From: an uncultured Bacteroidales bacterium | GTDB taxonomy: Bacteria > Bacteroidota > Bacteroidia > Bacteroidales > UBA932 | Assembly (NCBI GenBank): GCA_946415795.1 | Contig: CAMKTW010000002.1 | Coordinates: 1 to 36,599 of the forward strand | Reading direction: 5' to 3' | DNA: 36,599 nucleotides | In this document: positions 1 to 7,158 of the stretch, piece after piece | Layout: each line of letters begins with the position of its first letter | Position numbering within the stretch: position 1 is the stretch's first letter | Position numbers and translations under genes: made by a program | The notes under the pieces: model-generated | The model's database searches: none | The model's input: only the letters and a program-made list of their open reading frames with translations | What the model was told of the DNA's origin: nothing

Positions 1-1714
1 TGGCGTCAAGCCGACAAGTATCACGTCCCCAAGATTGCGTACGTGAACAAGATGGACCGCACCGGAGCCGATTTTCTGGCAGTGGTGGAGGAGATTCACG
101 CCAAACTGGGCGCCAATGCAGTGCCCATCTGTCTCCCGATTGGGGCCGAAGACAATTTCGAGGGAATAATTGACCTTATCGCAATGAAAGCTATTTGTTA
201 CGATAACGGTACCGAGCTCGTCAACTACGAGATTAAGGATATTCCTGAAGAGATGAAAGCCGAGGCTGAAGAGTGGAGAGACAAGCTGCTGGAGACGGTC
301 GCAGAGTTTGACGATGACCTTATGACCAAATTCTTCGACGACCCCGATTCGATATCACAGGAGGAGATAATCGCCGCCCTGAGAAAGGCTACCATCAACA
401 TGTCGGTCGTACCGACCTGCTGCGGTTCGTCTTTCAAGAACAAGGGTGTCCAGTTCCTGCTGGACGCTGTAATCCGTTATCTTCCCAGTCCGCTCGATGT
501 AGGCAGCGTGTTTGGTACAAATCCCAAGACCGGCAATGAAGTAGAGCGCAAGCCCAGCGTGGACGACCCGTTCTGCGCCCTTGTGTTCAAGATTGCCACA
601 GATCCTTATGTAGGCCGTCTCGCCTTCCTGAGGGCATATTCCGGGCGCCTGGATTCGGGCTCCTATGTCCTCAATACCCGTACGGACAAGAAAGAACGTG
701 TTGCACGTCTCTACCAGATGCACAGCAACAAGCAGAATCCGATAGACTTTGTGGAGGCGGGTGATATCTGCGCCGCAGTCGGGTTCAAGGAGCTGCGCAC
801 CGGTGACACTATTTGCGTCGAAGACAAACGAACCCGTTATCGGCGTTGCGGTGGAGCCCAAGACACAGGGCGATATCGACAAGCTCTCGCTGGCGCTGTC
901 TAAGCTCTCTGAAGAGGATCCTACCTTTACGGTGGAATCGGATCAGGAGACGGGGCAGACAATCATCAGCGGTATGGGTGAGCTTCACCTTGACATCATC
1001 ATAGACCGTCTGCGCCGTGAATTCGGCGTAGAGATTAACCAGGGCGCCCCGCAGGTCAACTACAAAGAGGCCATCCGCGGTACCTTCCAGGTCCACGAGA
1101 CCTTCAAGAAGCAGACCGGCGGTCGTGGCAAGTATGCCGACATCGTGGCGGAATTCTCTCCGGCAGACGAGGGGGTTACCGGTCTTCAGTTTATCGACGA
1201 AGTCAAGGGTGGCAATATCCCCCGCGAGTTTATCCCCGCGGTGGAGAAGGGCTTGAAATCATCTATGTCCAACGGTGTGCTTGCAGGCTACGAACTGGTA
1301 GCTATGAAAGTCCGTCTGCTGGATGGTGCTTACCACCCCGTGGATTCCGATGCGCTGTCGTTTGAGATTTGCGCTCATATGGCATACAAGGAGGCTCTCA
1401 AGAAGTGCTCTCCGGTGCTGATGGAGCCCATTATGAAACTCGAGGTAGTTACGCCGGAAGAGTATATGGGCGATATCGTGGGTGATCTCAACCGCCGCCG
1501 CGGACAGATACAGGATATGGATTCCAAGGGCAACTCCCGCATCATCAAGGCCCTTGTGCCGCTGGCAGAGCAGTTTGGCTATGTCACTGTGCTCAGGACC
1601 CTATCCAGCGGCCGCGCCACCAGTTCTATGGAGTTCAGCCATTACGAACAGGTGCCCGCACCTATCGCAAAAGAGGTTGTGGAGCGTCAGGGACGCATTT
1701 TTATAGGAGAATAA
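1..1714 (+). pseudogene. fusA: Elongation factor G, 5'-partial, with an internal frameshift
   Basis: EF-G is the GTPase that drives tRNA-mRNA translocation on the ribosome. The reading frame enters from the left edge in frame 1, and the G4 motif NKMD lies at 46-57. Domain II follows in the same frame up to about position 816 (GDTIC), after which the frame runs out of homology and stops at 901-903. Homology resumes in frame 2 at about position 830 (EPVIG) and continues through domains III-V (SGMGELHLD near 968) to the stop at 1712-1714. Against remembered EF-G sequences, the link between GDTIC and EPVIG should be about 14 residues, but only 13 nt are present. About 29 nt therefore appear to be missing at the domain II/III junction. 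The gene sits 19 nt before rpsJ, the position of the main EF-G copy, so a sequencing or assembly error is at least as likely as a real lesion. The identity is very secure; the broken state is as seen. Confidence 0.9.
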
Positions 1715-1733
1715 ATTCAAAAACAGTTATATA

Positions 1734-2042
1734 ATGAGTCAGAAAATCAGAATTAAATTGAAATCTTACGACCATGCGTTGGTTGACAAGTCAACCGACC
1801 AGCTCGTAAAGACAGTCAAGAGCACCGGCGCTGTTGTCAGTGGTCCTATCCCCCTGCCTACAGACAAGAAGATCTTCACTGTCAACCGCTCGACTTTCGT
1901 CAATAAGAAAGCCCGCGAGCAGTTCGAACTCAGTTCTTTCCGTCGCCTGGTTGACATCTACTCTTCCAACCCCAAGACTATCGATGCGCTGATGCGCCTC
2001 GAACTTCCCAGCGGTGTGGACGTAGAGATTAAGGTCAATTAG
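1734..2042 (+). CDS. rpsJ: 30S ribosomal protein S10
   Basis: S10 is a small-subunit head protein that also acts in transcription antitermination as NusE. The 102-residue product has the family's normal length. It also has the expected features: an N-terminal IRIKLKSYDH strand, the PLPTDKKIFTVNRS loop and a C-terminal LPSGVDVEIKV strand. The ATG at 1734 lies 19 nt after the fusA stop, so the two are almost certainly one transcript, as in bacterial str operons. No Shine-Dalgarno sequence is visible, as is usual in Bacteroidota. Unlike the usual S10-operon order, no rplC follows. A tRNA with its own promoter begins 65 nt downstream instead. Confidence 0.97.
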   Translation: MSQKIRIKLKSYDHALVDKSTDQLVKTVKSTGAVVSGPIPLPTDKKIFTVNRSTFVNKKAREQFELSSFRRLVDIYSSNPKTIDALMRLELPSGVDVEIKVN

Positions 2043-2089
2043 TCATAAGAAAAGAAGGCTGACACACTACTAGTTCCGGATAGTTTGCA

Positions 2090-2097
2090 TATATTTG
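2090..2097 (+). promoter_or_regulatory. Bacteroidetes -7 box of the tRNA-Met promoter
   Basis: TATATTTG is an exact match to the Bacteroidota TAnnTTTG -7 element. It ends 10 nt before the first base of the tRNA, placing the start site just ahead of the mature 5' end. No convincing TTTG -33 element is seen at the usual spacing. Confidence 0.6.
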
Positions 2098-2107
2098 CAC
2101 CGGAAAC

Positions 2108-2181
2108 GGTCCCATAGCTCAGTTGGTTAGAGCATCTGACTCATAATCAGGGGGTCGCAGGATCATGCCCTGCTGGGACCA
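2108..2181 (+). tRNA. tRNA-Met (anticodon CAT), elongator type
   Basis: The cloverleaf folds by eye. The acceptor stem GGTCCCA pairs with TGGGACC (2174-2180), with discriminator A at 2181. The D-arm is standard. The anticodon stem TCTGA/TCAGG closes the loop CTCATAA with anticodon CAT, and the T-stem is GCAGG/CCTGC. A paired G1-C72 argues against an initiator. A lysidine-modified tRNA-Ile2 with CAT cannot be fully excluded by sequence alone, but the acceptor and anticodon arms look like elongator Met. The CCA end is not encoded. The T-loop reads ATCATGC instead of the usual TTCRANY, which is odd. Confidence 0.93.
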
Positions 2182-2220
2182 CAAGAAAAGAGACGGCAAA
2201 TCACCGTCTCTTTTCTTGTG
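2180..2220 (+). terminator. Hairpin terminator abutting the tRNA 3' end
   Basis: A perfect 17-bp inverted repeat (2180-2196 against 2204-2220) encloses the loop CAAATCA. The stem begins at the last acceptor base of the tRNA, and its 3' arm is T-rich (TCTCTTTTCTTG). It is probably the terminator and 3'-processing boundary of the tRNA transcript. Confidence 0.7.
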
Positions 2221-2226
2221 CTTGGC

Positions 2227-2311
2227 GGGCTCTGGCGGAGCCCGGTATCATTAGGGCTCTCCTCTAAGCCTTTGCGTCGCAAAGCGCCGGCCGCAGAGAT
2301 GCGGCTTTTTT
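2227..2311 (+). terminator. Second hairpin pair, with a classical rho-independent terminator
   Basis: Two hairpins lie here. A 6-bp stem GGGCTC/GAGCCC occupies 2227-2243. A GCCGCA/TGCGGC stem with a GAGA tetraloop at 2290-2305 is followed by a T-run at 2306-2311, the classical intrinsic terminator form on the plus strand. It probably backs up the first terminator. From 2312 to 2379 only the weak inverted repeat TTACA-GGAA-TGTAA (2362-2375) is seen. Confidence 0.65.
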
Positions 2312-2379
2312 GTGATTTTTTTGTGGTCAGTGGTCAACCGTCAAAAGTTATTGTCAGTCCATTACAGGAATGTAAAAAA

Positions 2380-2916
2380 CTATAGTGGTTGCAATTTGTA
2401 GCCGAGGGTGTGGAGCCCAATGGAAGCTGCGAGAGTGAAAAGGGTGTCTATCGTGGCCAGGACGGCCTGGAAAGCGGCTGTGCTGCCGGCTTCGAGACCG
2501 GCGTGCATCAGATAGCTGTAGGCCTCATCTGCCAGGGAGCGCATCCTGGAGGCCAGGGTCTCGGCCTCTTTGCTGCCCAGTGGCATACCCAGCAGGTGCT
2601 CCGTGATGTGCTCGTCCATATAGTCGAACCCCTTCTCGCCGCAGAAAAACTTGTAATCCTTGGAGGAATATTGCATCCAGTCGGTGTCCCAGCACCAGGC
2701 GACAGCTGTGCCCAGATATGCCGCCCAGGCGAGCACCACTTCTGGATAACCGTTGAATTCCGGAACGGCGTCGGCCAGGAATTCGGGAGCCATAGACTGC
2801 CATTTATCGTCCAGATCGGGAGTCTGAAGCAATTCGCCGCCAAGGAGGGCCTTGCTGCGGCATATCTTCATAAGATGCTGCGCAAGCCCCTTTTTATAGT
2901 CAGAAACTGTCTCCAT
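2380..2916 (-). CDS. Conserved hypothetical protein, about 178 residues
   Basis: I do not recognise a named family. The predicted product is soluble-looking with no signal peptide. A Trp/Tyr-rich central part (residues 58-95, including AWCWDTDW and KFFCGEKGFDY) is followed by a more hydrophobic alpha-helical C-terminal third (residues 130-178). The ATG at 2916 is 9 nt downstream of the antiporter stop, so it is probably translated from the same message and may have a related job. That link is by position only. The reading frame is supported by codon usage like its neighbours and by tight operon spacing. No catalytic motif can be seen. Confidence 0.75.
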   Translation of the reverse strand: METVSDYKKGLAQHLMKICRSKALLGGELLQTPDLDDKWQSMAPEFLADAVPEFNGYPEVVLAWAAYLGTAVAWCWDTDWMQYSSKDYKFFCGEKGFDYMDEHITEHLLGMPLGSKEAETLASRMRSLADEAYSYLMHAGLEAGSTAAFQAVLATIDTLFTLAASIGLHTLGYKLQPL

Positions 2917-2925
2917 ACAGATATA

Positions 2926-4584
2926 TTATAGTGCCGCCAGTATCAACAGCTGAGCTGCAAGCACCCTGAGGAACATAGTGAGGGGGTAAACAGTAGCGTA
3001 GTTCACGGAGGTGTAGTCGGTGCCGTACTGGCTCTGGGCAAACGAGAGCGCCGCAGGGTCTGTGGTGCCGCCCGCCACAAGGCCGCAGATCTCATAGAAA
3101 TCGAGCCTGAGGACAATTCTTGCCAGTAGTATGACGGCCGCCACCGGTATCAGGGTGATAAGGGCGCCGTAAAGTATCCACCAATAACCTCCTGTGGCGA
3201 GACTGCCCACAAAAGTGCGTCCGGCGTCCAGGCCGACCGCCGCCATAAAGAAGGATATGCCTATCTCACGAATCATCATATTGGCGCTCACGGTGGTGTA
3301 TGTGGTAATCTTAAGCTTGGGGCCGAAGTATCCCAGCAGGATGGCAATCAATAGCGGACCGCCGGCCAGACCCAGTTTTATTGGCTGGGGGATACCCGGA
3401 ATGGTCAAGGGGATACTGCCAAAAATCACACCCACGGCAATACCAAAGAATATCGGCACCAGATTGGGATGAGTAAGCGTTTCCGGCTTGTTGCCCACGA
3501 TTTGGGCTACCAGCTGGATGTTCTCTTCAGTACCGACCACCTGGATGCTGTCACCCACCTGAAGTCTCAGGCCTGGTCTGCCCACCAGCTCGATACCGGA
3601 ACGTATCACGCGCGTAACGGTGACATTGTAGTTTTTCCTGAATCCCAGTTCAAAAAGATGTTTGCCGGTGAGGGAAGATTTTGTGATGGAGAGACGGCGG
3701 GACACCATATTGGAGTCCATTTTCTGCCAGTCCTGCTGATGCATCGGAACCTCTTTGCCAAAGATTATGCGGACAGTATCCACATCCTTGTGGTCTGTGA
3801 CGATAAGCAATCTGTCCCCTTCGTGAAGCACTGTCTCCGGCCCGGGAACGGAGATTTCACCGTCGTGGAGGATTCTTGAAGCCACAAAACCATCGCCCAT
3901 ATTGGCCGTCACTTGCGAGATGGTCTTGCCAAACACAGCGGGATTACTCACCTGGCAATGCATACGGCGGGCTGTTTCGCCGGTGTCGTGCATCTCGTCC
4001 AGAATGGCCTTCTCCTTTTCCAGATCTATCTTGAACAGCGATTTAAAGAGCAGGAGCATAACGATTACGCCCAGCACTCCGATTGGATAGGTTACGGCAT
4101 AAGCTGATGCCATCACAGAACTGTCCACAGGGGCATTTACCGCTCCGGAGAGAGTCTGCTGGGCAGCACCCAGCCCGGGAGTGTTGGTCACCGCACCCGA
4201 CATAACGCCAGTGAGAGTCACAAAGTCCAATCCGGTGGTAAGATGCAACACTACGGTGACAGCCACCGCCAGCGATACCAGCAGTATCGCCAGCAGGTTG
4301 AGTTTTACGCCCCCCTTCCTGAACGAGGCAAAAAAGCCCGGCCCGACTTGCAAACCTATTGAAAAGACAAACAGGATCAGTCCGAAATCTTTCATAAACG
4401 ACAGCACCGTAGGGTCGCTGCGGAGTCCGAAATGGCTCAATATGATACCCACGAACAATATCCAGGTGGTACCTATGGATATCCCCCTGATTTTGAACCG
4501 CCCCAGATACAAACCGCCGCCGATTACAGCGGCAAAAAGCAAAATGGAATGGGCTATGCCCGTGCCGGTAAGTATATTCTCCAT
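2926..4584 (-). CDS. AspT/YidE-family transporter with two RCK_C (TrkA-C) domains
   Basis: This 552-residue inner-membrane protein has the duplicated layout of the aspartate:alanine antiporter family (AspT, YidE, YbjL). Residues 1-190 form a membrane half containing GLILFVFSIGLQVGPGFF and the conserved TNTPGLGAAQQTL. Two soluble TrkA-C/RCK_C regulatory domains follow at roughly residues 205-285 and 295-375, and a second membrane half at 385-552 contains GISFFMAAVGLDAG and the mirrored GGTTDPAALSFA. Family members exchange dicarboxylates, amino acids or related anions; the substrate here cannot be read from sequence. The length is normal. A promoter-like -7 box lies 23 nt upstream of the start, overlapping the end of the preceding region. 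Confidence 0.9.
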   Translation of the reverse strand: MENILTGTGIAHSILLFAAVIGGGLYLGRFKIRGISIGTTWILFVGIILSHFGLRSDPTVLSFMKDFGLILFVFSIGLQVGPGFFASFRKGGVKLNLLAILLVSLAVAVTVVLHLTTGLDFVTLTGVMSGAVTNTPGLGAAQQTLSGAVNAPVDSSVMASAYAVTYPIGVLGVIVMLLLFKSLFKIDLEKEKAILDEMHDTGETARRMHCQVSNPAVFGKTISQVTANMGDGFVASRILHDGEISVPGPETVLHEGDRLLIVTDHKDVDTVRIIFGKEVPMHQQDWQKMDSNMVSRRLSITKSSLTGKHLFELGFRKNYNVTVTRVIRSGIELVGRPGLRLQVGDSIQVVGTEENIQLVAQIVGNKPETLTHPNLVPIFFGIAVGVIFGSIPLTIPGIPQPIKLGLAGGPLLIAILLGYFGPKLKITTYTTVSANMMIREIGISFFMAAVGLDAGRTFVGSLATGGYWWILYGALITLIPVAAVILLARIVLRLDFYEICGLVAGGTTDPAALSFAQSQYGTDYTSVNYATVYPLTMFLRVLAAQLLILAAL

Positions 4585-4606
4585 AAACAGTTGGAAATTC
4601 CGGCCG

Positions 4607-4614
4607 CAAATATA
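4607..4614 (-). promoter_or_regulatory. -7 box for the antiporter gene
   Basis: Read on the minus strand this is TATATTTG, an exact TAnnTTTG box. It sits between the glsB stop (4618) and the antiporter ATG (4584) and predicts a leader of about 15-18 nt. The antiporter and the gene after it could thus be expressed apart from glsAB. Confidence 0.5.
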
Positions 4615-4617
4615 TAA

Positions 4618-5670
4618 TTATTTATTTTTCCTCAGCTTGAATCTCTCGAAAATGGCCGTCTTGCGGGAATGCCGGCGTGCTTTGAGCCGTTCCATTGCCT
4701 CGTTTGAGAGCTTGGGGAAACGCTGGCGCACCTTGCGCACCCACTGCCCCAGGGAGGCGGCGGTGTGACGGTCGCGCTTTTCCGGATACATCTCGTTGAA
4801 ACATACCATAATTCCTGTCTCTTCCACATCGGAAAACTCGTCGTTGATAGCAGTACCAAACATTTTCATAGAAGGGGAACTGTTCATATATGAGTTTACC
4901 AGCGGCGGTATGTTTGTACCCAGTTTACGCACCGCCTCCTTGAGGTTGCGGTAGTCTTCCTTGAAGTCGACATCTTTGAGTATCAGATCCATCAGGCGGG
5001 CGTTGGTTTCTGGCATCACCGGCTTTATGGGACGTACCAGCTCCTCCGGATCGGGAAAATGCTTCCAAAGGAAGTGGAGGATTAGGTCCCGGGAAGGACG
5101 GTCGTATGAGGGATACATCGTCATCTTCCCGAAGAAATAGATGACGGAGGGGTGCTCGTTAACCACAGCTCCGATTGCATCCCACAGATTATCAAGAGCA
5201 TAAAGGGCCTTTGCCCCGGCTTTGGAGCTTTGGTATTCCGGGGTTACAAAGCTGCGCCCCAGCTCCATAACGTGCGGCAGGTATTCCTTGATAAAGGTGT
5301 CGCTGAAGTGGAACATATGCGCGGTGGCCAGGCGGGGCTGACCGTTGTCATAAAACTTCACGTCCGGGCCAAGTATATAACGATAACCGCCCAGGATCGC
5401 TTTGGACTCCGGGTCCCACACCACAATCTGCTTGTAGGGGACATCCATCGTATCAAACTCGTCGATATCTATGCTCAGGCCGCTGCTGCCGCCCGCCCCG
5501 CGGAACGATATCTCACGCAGGCGGCCCACCTCCCTCATCACGTTTGGCGAGTCGTGGGCATCTATTACATATATCAGGTTCCCGCCCTTGTTTGTTTCAC
5601 ACAACATCTTGGCGGGGGTGAGTTCCGTCTCCAGAAGGTCGATGCTTACGGGATCGATAATCTTTTCCAT
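4618..5670 (-). CDS. glsB: GlsB-like N-acyltransferase (glycine lipid synthesis, OlsB/AHL-synthase fold)
   Basis: The 350-residue protein belongs to the OlsB-type GNAT acyltransferases. These transfer a 3-hydroxy-fatty acyl group from ACP to an amino group; in Bacteroides GlsB acylates glycine. Diagnostic stretches are REISFRGAGGSSGLSIDIDEFD (about residues 52-73), the Asp-rich ACP/substrate strand QIVVWDPESKAILGGYRY, and ELGRSFVTPEYQ, followed by an extended C-terminal region. The start at 5670 is 2 nt after the stop of the upstream PlsC-like gene, the paired arrangement expected of a gls operon. The C-terminal part (from about residue 230) is less conserved and ends in a very basic tail. 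The substrate is inferred from phylum and pairing; ornithine or serinolipids remain possible. Confidence 0.85.
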   Translation of the reverse strand: MEKIIDPVSIDLLETELTPAKMLCETNKGGNLIYVIDAHDSPNVMREVGRLREISFRGAGGSSGLSIDIDEFDTMDVPYKQIVVWDPESKAILGGYRYILGPDVKFYDNGQPRLATAHMFHFSDTFIKEYLPHVMELGRSFVTPEYQSSKAGAKALYALDNLWDAIGAVVNEHPSVIYFFGKMTMYPSYDRPSRDLILHFLWKHFPDPEELVRPIKPVMPETNARLMDLILKDVDFKEDYRNLKEAVRKLGTNIPPLVNSYMNSSPSMKMFGTAINDEFSDVEETGIMVCFNEMYPEKRDRHTAASLGQWVRKVRQRFPKLSNEAMERLKARRHSRKTAIFERFKLRKNK

Positions 5671-5672
5671 AG

Positions 5673-6500
5673 CTAAAGGGAATATGCCTGTTCACGGACC
5701 CACGCCGCCCACTCGGCAGGAGTCTTGCTGCCATCAAACGTCTCCGGGGGGATAGGTTTGCCGAATGTAATCTTGAATGTCTTGTGCTGGTTGCGATAAA
5801 GCTCGTCGGGGAGGAAAATCATCGCAAAGTTGAATTTCAACTTTAGAAACTTGCAGATGTTGGCCACATTGTAGAACCGGTTGCTGTTGCGTCCTTCAAA
5901 ATGCACCGGCACAATCCAGCGTCCGGTGGCACGGCTCATCTGTATGAAATTTTTTGTCCAGGGGAGGTCCTGGATCTTCCCCTTTATCTTGCGGGAACAG
6001 AGGCCTGCGGGGAAAACCACCATATTGTTGTCCGACTGATACGCCTCCTTGATGAGCGCGGGAAGGTTACGGGCCTGTCCACCGGTCTTGTTGATGGGGA
6101 TGCAGATGGGGGCCAGCCCTTTGAGCGCCATCAGGAAGTCGTTCACCATCAGGCGTACATTGGGACCGAATTTCTCGCCCACTACACCGGCAACAGCAAC
6201 GCCGTCCACGCCGCCCAGCGGGTGGTTGCTGGCAAACGTCATCCTTGCCCCTTCCGGAACCACCACATTCTCCAACCCGTGGACATCCAGGGTAACGTCC
6301 AGATACTTGACGCTCTCCGAGCAAAAGTCGGTGCCTTCATACCCCTTGGTAGCCATAACGTTCAGGAAATCCTGATGGATGAACCTCTTTATCCAGTTGG
6401 TAATCCATTTGGGTATCTTTTTCCCGGGAAATTTGGCCGACACTACTTTATCCACATCAAAAGCCCAATCCGGCCTGGGGACAACTGCTTTCTCACTCAT
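5673..6500 (-). CDS. glsA: GlsA-like O-acyltransferase (PlsC/LPLAT superfamily)
   Basis: This 275-residue protein is a 1-acylglycerol-3-phosphate-acyltransferase-like enzyme. In Bacteroides, GlsA adds a second fatty acid to the hydroxyl of N-acyl glycine to make the diacylated glycine lipid. The catalytic block is NHPLGGVDG, with His93 and Asp99 spaced as the HX5D variant typical of this subfamily. The second block FPAGLCSRK (about residues 163-171) corresponds to the phosphate- and acceptor-binding region. No transmembrane signal is evident, so it is probably membrane-associated from the cytoplasm. It is the first gene of the minus-strand operon, and its stop is 2 nt before glsB, suggesting translational coupling. 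Confidence 0.87.
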   Translation of the reverse strand: MSEKAVVPRPDWAFDVDKVVSAKFPGKKIPKWITNWIKRFIHQDFLNVMATKGYEGTDFCSESVKYLDVTLDVHGLENVVVPEGARMTFASNHPLGGVDGVAVAGVVGEKFGPNVRLMVNDFLMALKGLAPICIPINKTGGQARNLPALIKEAYQSDNNMVVFPAGLCSRKIKGKIQDLPWTKNFIQMSRATGRWIVPVHFEGRNSNRFYNVANICKFLKLKFNFAMIFLPDELYRNQHKTFKITFGKPIPPETFDGSKTPAEWAAWVREQAYSL

Positions 6501-6522
6501 ACACCGTTACGTTTTACAGAGT

Positions 6523-6559
6523 CAAATTTAGTTAAAATTACAAAACGGCTTTATATTTG
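6523..6559. promoter_or_regulatory. Divergent promoter region between glsA and the hydrolase gene
   Basis: Two exact -7 boxes face away from each other. TAAATTTG on the minus strand (6530-6523) serves glsA, and TATATTTG on the plus strand (6552-6559) serves the isochorismatase-family gene. They are only 21 nt apart, so the two polymerase sites would overlap and may exclude each other. Confidence 0.55.
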
Positions 6560-6606
6560 CAACAACTTTCTGTCGTATCATTATTAACCTACTTTATTCT
6601 ACTAAA

Positions 6607-7149
6607 ATGAAGAAGTATGCAGTAATTGTCGTTGATATGCTCAACGATTTTGTGACGGGCCCCATTGCAGACCCGCGAGTTCATCACATCATTGAGCCCA
6701 TCAAGCAGCTCTGCGAAAAGGCTCGCAAAGCGGGAGTTCCGGTGATTTATGCGAACGACTGCCATACCCCTGAGATTGACAAGGAGTTCCGCGTATGGGG
6801 TTCCCACGCAGTAGAGGGTACAAAGGGAGCTGAGATTATTGACGAGCTCAAAGCCCAGAGCGGTGACTATGTAATCCCCAAGAAGACCTACAGCGGCTTC
6901 TTTGAGACCACTATGGAGCGCGTGCTTCGCGAACTTGGCGTGGACACTGTCGTCATCACCGGATGGCAGGCCGACTGCTGCTGCCGCCATACCAGTGCCG
7001 ACGCTTTCTTCCGCGGCTTTGACATCGTTGTTCCGCGCGAAACCACCGATACCACATCTGAAGAGGCTTACCAGGGCGCTCTCGAATACATAAAGAACAT
7101 CTACGGCGGCACTATCTGCAACCTGGAGGACCTTCCTTTCTGGAAATAA
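6607..7149 (+). CDS. Isochorismatase/nicotinamidase-family cysteine hydrolase
   Basis: This 180-residue alpha/beta hydrolase belongs to the cysteine hydrolase superfamily that includes nicotinamidase PncA. Visible catalytic parts are Asp10 (VVDMLNDF), a Lys at 92 or 93 (IPKKTYSGF) and Cys125 in GWQADCCCRHTSADA. Asp51, His53 and His67 (NDCH and GSHAVEGT) match the metal-binding D-x-H...H pattern of PncA-like members, so amide hydrolysis of nicotinamide or a similar compound is plausible. The substrate is not proven. Three consecutive cysteines at the nucleophile position are unusual. It is followed 9 nt later by a GT4 gene on the same transcript. The ATG at 6607 lies 47 nt after a good -7 box. 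Confidence 0.88.
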   Translation: MKKYAVIVVDMLNDFVTGPIADPRVHHIIEPIKQLCEKARKAGVPVIYANDCHTPEIDKEFRVWGSHAVEGTKGAEIIDELKAQSGDYVIPKKTYSGFFETTMERVLRELGVDTVVITGWQADCCCRHTSADAFFRGFDIVVPRETTDTTSEEAYQGALEYIKNIYGGTICNLEDLPFWK

Positions 7150-7158
7150 CCACCTTGT

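Noticed and set aside
749..1714. Possible independent gene starting at the ATG at 749 in frame 2
   Set aside because: The first 27 codons overlap EF-G domain II in another frame and have no EF-G homology. Homology begins only at about position 830, so this is the 3' part of a frameshifted fusA.
2108..2916. Integrated mobile element at the tRNA-Met gene
   Set aside because: No integrase, no second copy of the tRNA 3' end and no mobility genes are seen downstream.
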